Positions 31,434 to 43,773 of a stretch of 64,000 nucleotides of DNA are shown one piece after another (the stretch's first letter is position 1; every line of letters starts with the position of its first letter). The position numbers and the translations under genes were made by a program. The notes under the pieces were generated by a model. The model was not told where the DNA came from. It worked only from the letters and a program-made list of their open reading frames with translations, and searched no databases. The stretch comes from Pyropia haitanensis (Eukaryota; Rhodophyta; Bangiophyceae; Bangiales; Bangiaceae): contig SDUX01000004.1 in the NCBI GenBank assembly GCA_008729055.1, forward strand, positions 1,302,001 through 1,366,000. Reading direction: 5' to 3'.

Positions 31434-32283
31434 ATGGCGTTCGGCACCCGTTTTGTTCCTGCCTTTGCGAGCGCTGCTCCGTTGTCGCTGGGCGGGGTCC
31501 GCCGTGCGGAGTGCTCACAGAAGGGAGTGGCCACCGCTACTCGCCGTGCCGTCCCTGTGGCGACTATGCCTGCCGCAATCGGTAAGGCATCTGCTGGGAC
31601 CTGCAGCCTGCTCCTGGCCATTGCGGTCGGCGTGCTGTCGGCGACACCGGCGAGCGCGGCGGCGCTGGACGACGGGCAGGCCATTTTTGAGAAGAGTTGT
31701 GCTGCGTACGTTGTGCCATGCTGCAGTCTGTGATGTGTGTAGGTTGGGCTTGCTCGGCTGCATTGTTCGCCAGTTGCGTTGTTGGCTCGGTTGAGTTGTG
31801 CTCGGCGTCTGACACTGTTAGTACGCCCTCGAATGCCGCCCTGATGGTTTGTTCCTCTACTATGCGTGCTTTTCGTTGTGTGTTGTGCAACTGTATATGG
31901 CTTTCCAGCTGCCACGCTGGAGGCGGTAATATTATTGGCTTCTCGCGCGGGAAGACGCTGAAGGCGAGTGCGCTCGCGAAGTACGGCTACAACTCTCCCG
32001 AGGCGATAGCGGGCCTCGTTCGTTCTGGAAAGGTACGTCATGCTATCATCCTGTTGTGCTAGGCCGTTGTCGAGAGTAGGACTCGGACGGACGCCTCGCT
32101 ATGCACAAGCAAAATCTGACATGGCTTGATTCCGGCCGCGCGGACGTTGACATTGCCTACGTGTGTCGTTAATTTGACTTGCAGGGTGTCATGCCTGGCT
32201 ACGATGTGGGCCAGCTGTCTGATGCGGACGTCTCTGCCGTGTCTAAGTTCGTTATTTCCGCGGCAGAGCGGGGTTGGAAGTGA
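31434..32283 (+). CDS. petJ: cytochrome c6 precursor, nuclear petJ, three exons
   Basis: Cytochrome c6 carries electrons from cytochrome b6f to photosystem I in the thylakoid lumen. Exons are 31434-31705, 31909-32032 and 32185-32283, giving 164 residues; the introns (203 and 152 bases) both start GTACGT and end CAG. The N-terminus is bipartite: a plastid transit peptide with Phe at positions 3 and 7 (MAFGTRFVPAF), then a lumenal signal (LLLAIAVGVLSATPASA, likely cut after residue 75). The mature part has the haem motif CAACH at 89-93, split by intron 1, and the Met ligand at 135 (GVMPGY). The end is ISAAERGWK. Length and motif spacing fit c6; the 12-residue insert of plant c6A is absent. No ER signal precedes the transit peptide. 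Confidence 0.92.
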
Positions 32284-33765
32284 GAGCAGGATAGAGAGAG
32301 TGGATAAATTCTGGTGTAGGCCTCGGGCCAACGGGACAATTCCCTCGCGCGCCTCCTCCATGATTATTTCGTGTACCGAGCGAGCCGCCATTTTCATCTC
32401 ACGTACGCCTTCTAGAGTCACGCGCCGCTCGAACCCTGCACAGCACCTCAAGAAAGCCGTCAAATTATCCGATAGGAGCTCTCGTCGTCCAGTTCGAATC
32501 CAATATACATCGATAGCGGATGTAAGATAGTGCGCTGCTGTAGGTGGTCAAGAGCTCTGATTCAATAGTGGCCAAGACCTATCCACCGTTCGTCCGCGCC
32601 AGTGCGAATCCAATCGACATCGCGATAGGTGGACGACTCGTGGCCACGATCCATACAGAACTCGAGAGCGATCATTAGCGACGTCTCTCGGGCACGAGTG
32701 GATATGAGATCCTCTCGCGTAGGGCTGAAGAACTGGCGGCCGCAAGTTGTTTTTTGCTCTACCTATCCGTCCCACACCATACCGCCCCCCGCACCCCCCT
32801 GTTCACATGTACACCCCACCCCTTCCCCTGCCGTGCACGTCCACAAACCAGCCGCATAACCCCCACGAGAAGGGCAGACACAACCAGGTACCACCAGCAT
32901 GCCACGGACGAGAAGCGATAGCAACAGGAACACCCCAACAACACAAACAGGCCATGTGTCAGTGTTCATCCATTGTCAGGACGTCAACACCCACAGTGCG
33001 CCCCACCACAACCCGCCTGCCGCAACTGCACGAACCCCAAGGCACCGACAGCGTCACACGAGTCACCAACGTGACGCTCTCTCCCCCGTGCCATTGCGCA
33101 ATGTCCTCTCCCTTCAACGCACGCCGCACGTGCATACCATGTAACAGTCGGGGGCAGGGCGCGTACGTCGTAGGCCCGTCGAGGCGTGGCGGGCGTGCAA
33201 GGGAAGCGGCGTGACCAGCACGGCACAGAGATAGGAACGGGGGGCGGGCGGGGCGCCGGGAGGGAGCGACGACTGCCCGAGTGGAGGGACGCGCACCGCC
33301 TGGTTCGGCATGTGGGCTGCACTCCAGGCCCAAAGAGCGCGCGCACCGCAGCCGGGTCCAACGGGAGGTCTCTCGCGCGACTGCTCGACGTGCTGACAAT
33401 TCTAATTATGCATCCGATTGTGAACTGTACGGATTTGTCGGGCAACGCAGGCTACTTTATCGCGACAGGGCGGCCACGCCAGCGGAACACCGCGCATGCG
33501 CCGCCCACACCCAGTTGAGGGTGGTCGCTGGGATCTGAAAAAGAACGAGTTGTAGAAAATACATCCACAGTTCAAGAGGCATTTTCACGCCGGTTCTCGC
33601 GGAGGGTGGGCCAGCAACGCCGTGGTACGCACCATCTCTCGTCCACCCCGCTATCGACCACATCGCTCCGTGAACCCCCAAGCCTTCCCACTATGGTGCA
33701 ATAAATCGGGGCAGATCTTTCTGGTTGTGCCCATACGAAGTCACCATGCGAGTCTGCAACGATTC
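32284..33765. other. intergenic downstream of petJ with short direct repeat
   Basis: Mixed composition. A degenerate repeat with core CGAATCCAAT..ACATCG..ATAG occurs near 32493-32516 and 32604-32628. Nearby there are short inverted words (ACCTATC / GATAGGT). A GTTCGAATCC word near 32491 resembles a tRNA B box, but no tRNA can be folded. No gene supported. Confidence 0.4.
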
Positions 33766-34242
33766 CTATTTTCTGTATATTTTTCCTCGGCGCTGACCGT
33801 GTTCTCCTTTTTTTCCTGGCGCAGTGGTGTTCCACCGCGCCTCACGAACAGCCAGCCCCCTCCCTGCCGCTGCTTTCTGTCCATCAAACCCAAGCGGCGC
33901 CCACTCCCACTCGCGCCCCCGCTCACCCCTGTTTGGACGCCCGCCCACGTCCGTCTTTGGCTGCCGCATCCGCCGGCAGTAGTCACCAAACGCGGCGTCG
34001 CCGGCGGGCGTGGCGCCGCCGCCGTCGCCTTCCAGGCCGAGCACGCAGTACTGAGCCAGCAGCGCGCGGTGGACGACGAGCTCGTCCACCACCCGCCAGC
34101 GGAGCGCGTCCGCCTCGTCCCGCTCGATGCGCTCCGACCACCCTGCGACGGCGCCAAGGAGGGGAGGGGAGGAGAGGAGGGGGATGGGGAGCGATGAGGC
34201 AGATGCGCCACCGGCCTCGCCGGCTGTGAGCCCCGACGACGT
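33766..34242 (-). CDS. unidentified exon-like reading frame
   Basis: A frame open from just after a TAG at 34243-34245 to 33766 has no ATG at its start. Its middle part reads like true protein: WSERIERDEADALRWRV, then VDELVVHRALLAQYCVLGLE and GDYCRRMRQPKTDVGGRP. It is preceded by a possible splice acceptor (CGTCGCAG) and followed by a possible donor (CAGGGTGAGC near 33928). Another frame just upstream (34265-34366) also looks helical (LADLLTAWQSSLLSV). A minus-strand TATA box lies at 34477. I infer part of a small intron-containing gene of unknown function; exon joins cannot be fixed without RNA data. Confidence 0.35.
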   Translation of the reverse strand, partial: TSSGLTAGEAGGASASSLPIPLLSSPPLLGAVAGWSERIERDEADALRWRVVDELVVHRALLAQYCVLGLEGDGGGATPAGDAAFGDYCRRMRQPKTDVGGRPNRGERGREWEWAPLGFDGQKAAAGRGLAVREARWNTTAPGKKGEHGQRRGKIYRK

Positions 34243-34476
34243 CTACCGTGAACCGGCGTGCCATGCCGTCCGCGGCAATTGCCACGGCCCGGACACCGTG
34301 GCCTCTGCCGACACTGAGCAGCGACGACTGCCAGGCTGTCAGCAGATCCGCGAGTAGATGGCGCACGAGATCGCTTCAGGACTCGCGCTTGCGAGCTGAT
34401 TTCCGATCCACCACTGCACGAGGGCCGAACAGGTCTCGACTGATACTTATAATTTCGTCTCGTTGAGCACGAGGCC

Positions 34477-34483
34477 TTTATAA
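34477..34483 (-). promoter_or_regulatory. minus-strand TATA box
   Basis: On the minus strand the sequence reads TTATAAAGG. It sits 240 bases ahead of the exon-like frame and is the best promoter candidate for it. Confidence 0.35.
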
Positions 34484-35833
34484 CCGTCTGGCGATCGTGT
34501 CGAGAGAGGATTCGTCTTACTAAGCTCTCGTGCCGCTCGGATAGTTAGAATCCGTTCTGATTCGGTTTTTCTTGAGGTGCTGTGTGCGTCACGTGGTGCA
34601 AATTGATCGCCTCAGGCAGCCCCATATCGGCTTGTGTCGTACGTACGGAGGGGTAGACAGCCATTTATGGGAAGCCAATCGTGGGTCTGGGCGCGTGATC
34701 TGGGCAAAACGTGTTCCTGACGCACGCCACGGACCCGCATTCGATTCGCTAAAAATACTCTCCAGTACACTTTATTCAACGGCCCCGGTCCGATCAATTC
34801 GCAATGACTTCCAGGATGAGAAATTCAAGGCTGGCTTTTTCTGGACGATACTAAGCAGATATTGGTTAGACCAGCCGTCGTTGAGGAATGTCATTAGTCA
34901 TCCACTATTGAGTAGCTGTACGCGTGCTTCTCCGCCAAAACCGAGGCGACAGCAATTTTGCCTTCAGACGACAAACTTGCAATGCCTGAAAAAGTGAGGA
35001 GTCTACCACAAAGTCGCCAAATAATTCGATTTTGGATAATGAATCCATCATAAAATTCAACTAGGCAATAGTACCTTTTTGGGATGACCGGACTCAGGAA
35101 ACGAGAATGGGTATGTGAATTGCGTCATGTCGCGCGGCTGTAATCAAAGCTTCCATGTGCTTTCAGTCCTAATTTCTTTTGATTATGCTTTCGAATGATG
35201 CATTTCAGGGACTCAGTATGAGCTGACGCGCTAAGGAGCCTTGCGAGCCTGGATAACGACATTCTTCGCACCGGACCAGTGCAGCAAGCAAAGCGGATGC
35301 TCTTGAATTTGTACGCGTTCGATACGGGACACATGCACAACAGAAGGGACAATGAAAGTGAGAACGCGCCCAAGCTCCCGCCAAGCACCTTCAAGCACGT
35401 GGAGGGGTGAGGTCGCTGACGTGAACAATCCCGAATACGAGTGGGCGTGTTCTATATTCTCTTTCAAACTTTGTCAGTTGCATCAATCCAGAAGACGTAT
35501 TCTACTTTCGTAGTCCCCCACTCTCATCAGCACGAGTCAGGGTTGTCTACTTCATGGGTACTACTTTCACGATTGAGTTTGCTGACGCTGCACGACAGGA
35601 TGCGACTCGTGTTCAACTCCATCGCAACCGCGCTCGTCGTGGCCACCAGCACGACGTTCGTGGGGTGTGGCGTGTTCCCGGGAACACCCCCGCCATCACG
35701 CGCGTCCTCATGCCGGACGGCTGGTGCCCCCCCCCCCCCCCACGGCTGGCAGCGGTCCCCCCCGACCCCCATGTTGGTCGGTACGGCGCTGTTGCCGACG
35801 TAGCCCGTGGCGCGCCCGCCTCGACCGCGCGCC
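34484..35833. other. AT-richer intergenic region upstream of syntaxin
   Basis: The least GC-rich kilobase of the window (about 34500-35560). Short frames on both strands resemble nothing known. From 35700 the sequence turns C-rich toward the syntaxin ATG. Confidence 0.45.
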
Positions 35834-36957
35834 ATGGCCAGGCGCGACCGCACGGCCCTCTTCCTGCAGCTCCGCGCGTCGACGCGGGCGGCGGGTGGCG
35901 GCCCCCCCGGCAGCCTCCACGCGCGGCCACTCGCGGCCGTGCCGTCCGTGGCTGCTAGGGGCGGCGCCGACGGCGGCGGCGTCAATGGCACGGAGCTGGT
36001 GGCGCTCAAGCGGGCGTCGACGGGCGACCCGCCCGACCCCGCCTGGGTCCCGCGCTACTACGCGCTCGTCGCCGCGCTGGAGGCCGTCCGCGCAGACCAC
36101 GCCGCGCTCACCGACGCGCAGGCCCGCCACCTGCTGCCCGCATTTGGCGAGGACGACGCGGCCGCGGCGGAGGCGGCCATCGCCGCGTCGACGCGCGCGC
36201 TGACCGCCGCGCTGCACGCGGCGGAGCGGGCGCTCCGCGCGCTCGAGCCCGACGGTCGCGGCGCCGCCGAGGCGCGGGTGGTGGACAATATCAAGCGGGC
36301 GCTCGCGGGGACGCTGCAGGCCGCGTCGCTGGCGTTCCGCGCCGATCAGAAGGAGTACATGGTCAAGCTGCAGGGCATGAAGGACGCGGTGGGGGGGGGG
36401 GGGGGCGGAGGGCGGGGGGGGGGGGGGGACGCGGCGCCACCCGCGGCCGCCGGCGCCTTGGCGGTGGCAGCAGCAGCGCCGGCGGCGGTCGCGGCGGCGG
36501 CGGCGGCGGCGGCGGCGGGGCCGGCGGCGGCCCGTCCCCTTATGAGGACCCCGCCGCGGGCGGGGTGGTGGAAGGCGAGGACGCGGTGCTGCTTGAGCTG
36601 GAGCTCGAGTCGGACTTGTACGACACGGGCTTTGACGACGCGCAGGCCGCCGAGGCCGCCGCCGCCCGCGTCCGCGCCGAGACGCGTGCCGCGGAGCTCA
36701 CCGACGTCGCCGCGTCGGTGACGGAGCTGGCGGTGATGGTGCGGGACCTGGCGGCGCTGGTCATTGACCAGGGGACGGTCCTCGACCGCGTCGACTACAA
36801 TGTGGAGGCGGTGCGGGCCGATACGGGGCGGGCGGTGGGGCAGCTGCGGCGGGCGGAGCGGGCGCAGCGGGCGCGCGCGAGCTTTTGGTGCCTGCTGTGT
36901 CTGGCCATTGGGTGTGGGATTATGGCGTCGGCGCTGCTGCTCAAGTGGTTGTTTTGA
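35834..36957 (+). CDS. STX16: syntaxin-16/Tlg2-type Qa-SNARE, frame broken at poly-G
   Basis: Syntaxin-16 (yeast Tlg2, plant SYP4) is the Qa-SNARE of the trans-Golgi network that receives endosome-derived vesicles. The start ATG at 35834 gives RRDRTALFLQLRAS, matching the N-terminal peptide of syntaxin-16 that in relatives binds the SM protein Vps45. An Habc-like helical region follows (PAWVPRYYALVAALEAVRAD, then ATAEAAIAASTRALTAAL-like helices). Two G15 runs (36391-36405 and 36414-36428) break the frame. The other frame continues with an acidic stretch (EGEDAVLLELELESD). The SNARE helix carries the family signature DQGTVLDRVDYNVEAV with the zero-layer Gln, and the last helix is a membrane anchor (LCLAIGCGIMASALLLKWLF). 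The signature makes family assignment firm; run-length error is the likely cause of the break. Confidence 0.85.
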
Positions 36958-37429
36958 GAGTTGCGTGCGGGGGGGGGGGATGGCGCGGGGGCGGGGTGAG
37001 GGGCGGCAGCGAGTGGAGGAGGTGGGGGAGAGTTGGCCGCGGGCCTTGCCATGCCTTGGCCAGACCGCGGATCCATCCCCGCGCTTGTCGACCACGGGTT
37101 GGGGTGGTGTCGGGAGCCGTTTGAGCGGGATCGCGGTGCTCTTTTTGTGTGCAGCGTGCGAGCGACGACGCTGTGCTGGTGTGGCTGATGCGGTAGGTGG
37201 GAGTCAAGGCTGTTGGGGTGCGTGTGTTTGACTCGGTGCCGCTGTGTCCGTACGCGCTGCGGTGGGGGTTGGCCGCAGTCGAGCGCAGACCAACCGCACC
37301 CACAGGCCCGGCAGTCTGCGCGCGTGACGGCCCCCTCCAGACCATCTGCCAGCCACTCAATCAATGGCCCCTGCATGTCGTTACTCCCCCCCCGTGTACA
37401 ATCCTGGCTCCCCCCACTGGAGAGCCCTG
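36958..37429. other. intergenic between convergent syntaxin and DUF3082-like genes
   Basis: Shared 3' region of two convergent genes. No coding sequence recognised. Confidence 0.5.
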
Positions 37430-38281
37430 TCACTTGCCGCCGCCGCCCCCACCTTCGCCACTCCTCCCCGCCTCGTCGCCAGCCGACCCCCCCCCCCCCT
37501 CCCCCCCCCCCCCCGGCTCAACCTCGGGCCACACCCCCGTGACTCGGCCCACCGCCACCCGCCCCGCGAGCAGCGCCAGCCCCATCCCCGTCACGCCGCT
37601 CATCCCCGCCGCGAGCGCGACCAGCCCCACCACCGCCGTCCGCACCACCACACTAATGCGCGCGACCACGTACCCGCCGCCCCCATCCCCCGTCACTGGG
37701 TGCGCGCCGTACCAGCCGGCCAGCCACGTCGTCGCCGTCCACAGCGCCCAAAAGAGTGCCGCCGCGCCTGCCGCGCCCACCGCCGCGCCGCCGGCGTTCA
37801 CCGTCCGCAAGTCGACGCGGCGGCCGGGACCGCGCGGGGTGGCGGGCGTCGCGGGCGCGGCGGCGGCGGCAACGCCCAGCCGCTCCATTGTTTCGGCCAC
37901 CGCCGCGGCGGCACGCTCGTTGGGCGTCGACGGGGGGGTGGGGGCGGGGCCAAAGCGGGACTTTGGCGCCTCCGCCCCGTCGACGCGGAAGCGGGGGGGG
38001 GCGGGGCCGTCGTCAGAGCCGAGTGCCGCTACCGGCGGCGACACGGCGCGTCTGCCAGCAGGGGGGGGGGCGGTGGCGCCGCCGCCGGCGGGCCGCCGCC
38101 GGGCGATGGACGTCCGTGGCCGACCGCCGACGCCGCCGGTGACGGTGCGGACGGCAAAGAGGGGGGCGGGGGCGACCAGGAAGGCCGAAATGCACGTGCC
38201 AGCGGCTGGGACGGGGAGCGCGGCGCGGCCGCACTGCCCGGGCGCCCGCGCCCGGGCGCAGGGGCACGCGGCGGGCGCCAT
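37430..38281 (-). CDS. DUF3082-like plastid membrane protein
   Basis: The 283-residue protein starts at ATG 38281. The first about 110 residues are Ala/Pro/Arg-rich without acidic clusters, like a plastid transit peptide plus linker. The conserved part begins near TPNERAAAAVAETMERLG and has two hydrophobic hairpin segments, AGAAALFWALWTATTWLAGW and VVRTAVVGLVALAAGMSGVT. The second continues GMGLALLAGRVAVG. The order, the HPVTGD linker and the VRT-VVGL-ALA-G-G pattern resemble DUF3082 proteins of cyanobacteria and plastids, whose function is unknown. This was judged by eye from memory of the family. The C-terminus is a Gly/Glu tail. Confidence 0.6.
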   Translation of the reverse strand: MAPAACPCARARAPGQCGRAALPVPAAGTCISAFLVAPAPLFAVRTVTGGVGGRPRTSIARRRPAGGGATAPPPAGRRAVSPPVAALGSDDGPAPPRFRVDGAEAPKSRFGPAPTPPSTPNERAAAAVAETMERLGVAAAAAPATPATPRGPGRRVDLRTVNAGGAAVGAAGAAALFWALWTATTWLAGWYGAHPVTGDGGGGYVVARISVVVRTAVVGLVALAAGMSGVTGMGLALLAGRVAVGRVTGVWPEVEPGGGGEGGGGSAGDEAGRSGEGGGGGGK

Positions 38282-38924
38282 GGGGCGCGGGCGAGTCCCA
38301 GACGGGGCCCCACAGAGGCAGCCTCGAAGGCGGGCGGCGATGGGGGGTGCTGCCGCCAGGATGGTATAAAGTGAAGAAAGAGGGAGGCAGGAGGGGGGCG
38401 ATGGCAAACAGTAACAGCGACAGCGGCGGTGGGTGGGGCGGGAACGGACCGCAACGAGAGTCGACAAGGCCAGAGGTGAAGGGATTCTCGACGACGAAGA
38501 CGGAGATACCCACACGCATGCCGGATCGGCCCTGAATGTAGATCACGAAACACGGCCGAGCACAGACCGACTGACATTGCTCGAATAGGGTATATTAAAA
38601 TTTTGGACGGGTTATGCGAAAAGAATTAGGTTGCACACCTGACACAACGCAAATGAGGCACATTCTGTGCCGGAGACTTGTGATACCATGCAGGACAGCT
38701 GTGTGGATCAGCCTGGGCACAAAGCATTCCTGCTGTCGATCGTTTCGATGTCGTCGATGGGGACCGACGTCGCGACCACGGCCGCCGCGCTCCAGTGCGT
38801 CCCCGTCGTGCCCACCGATACTCTGGACGTTGGCTGCCTACGTGCATCTTAGGTTCCTGTCCCCCGTTCGGCTTCCCCCACCCCCCTCCTGTCTCTCTCC
38901 TGGGACCCCCCTCTGCTTCTCATC
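38282..38924. other. divergent promoter region of DUF3082-like gene and eL31
   Basis: Two TATA-like words lie here: TATAAAG at 38365-38371 and TATATTAAAA at 38591-38600, both best in the plus orientation. The eL31 ATG is 325 bases from the second, so a long leader or a leader intron is possible. No other gene seen. Confidence 0.45.
38591..38600 (+). promoter_or_regulatory. AT-rich TATA-like element upstream of eL31
   Basis: TATATTAAAA is the only strongly AT-rich word in the proximal promoter of the ribosomal protein gene. Confidence 0.35.
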
Positions 38925-39272
38925 ATGGTGAAGGACCGGAAGCCCAAGGCCGACGTGGTCACCCGGGAGTACACCATCCACCTGCACAAGCACGTGCACG
39001 GGAAGGCGTTTAAGAAGCGGGCGCCCAAGGCCATCAAGGCCGTGCGGGAATTTGCTCGGAAGACGATGGGCACCACCGACGTGCGCCTGGACACGCAACT
39101 CAACAAGGAGGTGTGGAAGGACGGGGTCCGCAACGTGCCACGGCGGCTGCGGGTGCGGCTGGCGCGGCGCCGGAACGAGGACGAGGACGCAAAGGAGCCG
39201 CTCTACACGCTCGTGACGGTGGTGAAGGTGCCGACGTTCAAGGGTCTGCAGAACCTGACGATTGACGAGTAG
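38925..39272 (+). CDS. RPL31: 60S ribosomal protein eL31
   Basis: eL31 sits near the exit of the peptide tunnel on the large ribosomal subunit. The 115-residue product covers the whole family length: [20 protein letters not shown], then [59 protein letters not shown] and [17 protein letters not shown]. No targeting signal is present, so it is cytosolic. Intronless coding region; ATG context CATCATGG is good. Codon choice is GC-rich but free of homopolymers, and the frame is intact. Confidence 0.96.
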   Translation: MVKDRKPKADVVTREYTIHLHKHVHGKAFKKRAPKAIKAVREFARKTMGTTDVRLDTQLNKEVWKDGVRNVPRRLRVRLARRRNEDEDAKEPLYTLVTVVKVPTFKGLQNLTIDE

Positions 39273-40734
39273 GCCGGCGGCGGTCCCGTGGTGTGTGTGC
39301 GCTCAGGCCGCGGGCCTGCAGTGTTGGTGGCGCCAGCGAGGTTGCTGCTGTGGTTGCGACGGGCGATGTGTGGGGTATGCGGGGGGGGGAGGGGGGGGAG
39401 CTGTTACGACCCGAGTGTGTCCATGCATGGTGCAGGTGCTCTGTCTATCCACCTCTGTCTCGTTGACGACATGACGAGCCGAACGGGCGTCATCCTCGTG
39501 ATGTCTATTTGTGCACTGGCCGAGGGCGTGTGGAGTTGGTGGCGTCCGCGAGGTTGCTGCGGTTGCGACGGACGATATGCAACGCATGCGGATTGGTGGG
39601 GGGGAGGGGCGGTGGGCCGTAGGTAAACAGGCATTGCTGCGGACCACTGTTGTTGTTCTATGCCGTGTGATTGTGCTGGCACTCGGAGGCGGTGGAGTAG
39701 GACGTGGGTGTGCCGCTGCTGCCTCCGTCCGCGCCTGGTGGCCCTGACGCTGTAGCCCGACTTGGCGCGGCGCGAGCAGGGTAACAGTGTTACTGGGAGC
39801 GGCGGTGCGCGGCGTCGGCGTGACGGTGGTGCGTTGTGCTTCTTTTGCCGTGGCCTCTGTCCTGTTGTGCTTGCGCTTCGCTTCGAATGGTTGTTTGGCA
39901 CCATCGTGGCCGGCTGCGGCCGACCTGGCACCCCCAGGTGGCTGCTCCCGTACTCAGCTCCGTGCGGGGTTACGATTCTGGCCGCGGCGGCTGACTGGGA
40001 GCCTTGCTTGGCTGCCGCGTTGCGGCAGGTCTCCCGCTCCGCTAGGGTCCTTGGCGTCAGCCGCAGCCAAGCCCGGCGGGGCACTACTAGGCGGCGCCCC
40101 CCCTCCCTCCCCCGCCCTCCTTTGCTACGTCACGCTCACGCGCGAGCAACGATGCATCGGCCGCGCCCACCGTCCATCCTGGCCCCCCGCCGTCCCTGCA
40201 GGGTGACCCCTCCGTTGGGTCGCGTCGGTGGCGGGTGGTTGCCGCGGCCCAGACGCCCCGGTTGCCGCTGCCCGGCGTTGATGCCACCTTCCGCGTGAAG
40301 AGCTCGCCCCCGGCGCTGGGTGTGCGGCGCGCCTTGTTTGCTGGACCCACGAGAGAGGGGAGGTGCAGTGGGTGTTGCGAATCAAGAACGCGGCACTCGC
40401 ATTTGCCTCGCTGGACACTCGCTGGAAGCTGTTTGGTGGTGCCGAGTGGCTTGAGGGCCTCGGCCGCACTGGCGTTTCGTGATGCAGCGGAGGCGGACGA
40501 CACAATGAGCCGTTCAAGGCAGGTGGGTGATGGTGGACGGCATGGGCCTCGCTCATGTCGTCCCGGCCGTGGAGGTGGTTGTCGGGCGACCATGTGCGAC
40601 ACTGCCAAACGGGCGCTCTTGTTGGCAGTCTGCGGCGTGGACCGCCCGCGCCGTCCATTGCTTGAGTAACAGCTTCGTACGAGGTGAGTGCCATGGCGTT
40701 CAACGCTGTTGAATGCAGACAAAACCCGAACAAG
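39273..40734. other. intergenic downstream of eL31
   Basis: No gene recognised. It includes a direct repeat of about 45 bases (39323-39369 and 39535-39578). Several open frames near 40090-40720 look non-coding. Confidence 0.5.
39323..39578 (+). repeat. imperfect 45-base direct repeat, two copies
   Basis: Copies at 39323-39369 and 39535-39578 share GTTGGTGGCG..CGCGAGGTTGCTG..GGTTGCGACGG.CGAT with few differences. They are about 165 bases apart in the 3' flank of eL31. Confidence 0.7.
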
Positions 40735-41212
40735 CTCTATTTCTTCTCACGCTGCACGCTGCGCCCCACAAACAATACGCCCACCATCATGAAACAAAAG
40801 CCTCAGCATATGTACAGGGCTGTAGCGCCCAAAGGGAGCTCTTGTTCCCGGCGCACCAGCAAGGCGCCCTCGCTTCCATACAGGAGCTTGATGCGCCGCA
40901 AGGACGCAAGCCGGCCGCCCACGCACAACCAGGCTGGAGCCTCCAAGCCATCGAGGCCCACGACGAGACATGCCCGACCTCCGACGCCACTCGCCGCATG
41001 CGCACGCCATGCACACCTCCGCTAGTCCACCCCGCCGCCCGCCCACGGTCCCCATCTTGACCAGCACAGCCGCCGCCAGCGGCCAGCAGCCCACACCACC
41101 GTCCCAAGCGTGTCGCTCTTGAGCAACCTCCGCGCTGGTGCAAACCCACCGCGAGGATGACCGCCCCCATTCACCTCCACCCAATGACAAACCGTGCCAG
41201 CAAGGCAGGCAC

Positions 41213-42987
<1,775 letters not shown>

Positions 42988-43773
42988 ACGGCGGCACAGT
43001 TTGCAACCCTGTGGCTGTGACTGTGGTGGGTGGGCAGTGGTGGAGGCGGGGGGGGGGGGGGGCGCCAGGCGGGGCGTGGCGGTGGTGGGCGCCAGGCGGG
43101 GTGAGTTGGCGATGGCGGCTGATGGCTGGACACAAGATGCCTTCCTGGTGGGTCCGAGCGGGCCGGGTCGGTCCCCTGCGTTCGCCGGCGGGTGCGTCGA
43201 CGGGCAGCGACGGATGGCGACCGCGACCAACCGCGTCATGGCCGGTCACCGCTGTTGGACCATCTTTTCCCTTTTCGCGGCGGGGACGGTCATGGCCAGT
43301 ATCGTCCGGACGCGTCCCCCAATGGCCTGTGTGGTTGTCGGCGGCTGTGGCTTGGCGGGCGTGGAGGACGGCATCCCGTGCGTACGTGTGTCTCTTCCTA
43401 TTGCTGAGCGTGTACATAGGAAGCTTTTGTGAAGACTCGTGTTCCGTTACTCTTTTTCTTCGTCATTGCACCGTAGCGCAAAGGAAGCAGCATCGAACGT
43501 TCAGCAGACAGCAGACGCTCTTAATGAGACCGCCTCCGTGCTGGACCTTGCCGAGCGCCCCGCGGCGTGGCGCAGGGATGCACGCAACTCAAAACTGTGC
43601 CCCCAACACGCGACAACCTTGCAAACACTTGGTTTGCGTGTGGCAGACGGTTTCCTACGCATGCATCAAGACGGTCACCACCGAGGCCACATCTGCAACC
43701 TCTGCGCAGTCACCCCCGTTAACGCCGCTGTCTCCAGGTACACTTGTACGTACACCACGCGCGCCGTGCAAGC
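42988..43773. other. H4 3' flank and XPF 3' flank
   Basis: The first about 440 bases match the flank of the other H4 gene and include a duplicated GGGCGCCAGGCGGGG word. No classical histone-mRNA stem-loop was recognised. The remainder precedes the XPF stop codon on the other strand; no gene seen. Confidence 0.5.

Noticed and set aside
32059..32463. Minus-strand frame of 134 codons downstream of petJ
   Set aside because: It overlaps petJ exon 3 in antisense and has no recognisable domain.
32480..32530. tRNA-like B box (GTTCGAATCC)
   Set aside because: The flanking bases cannot form a T stem, and no A box or acceptor stem fits.
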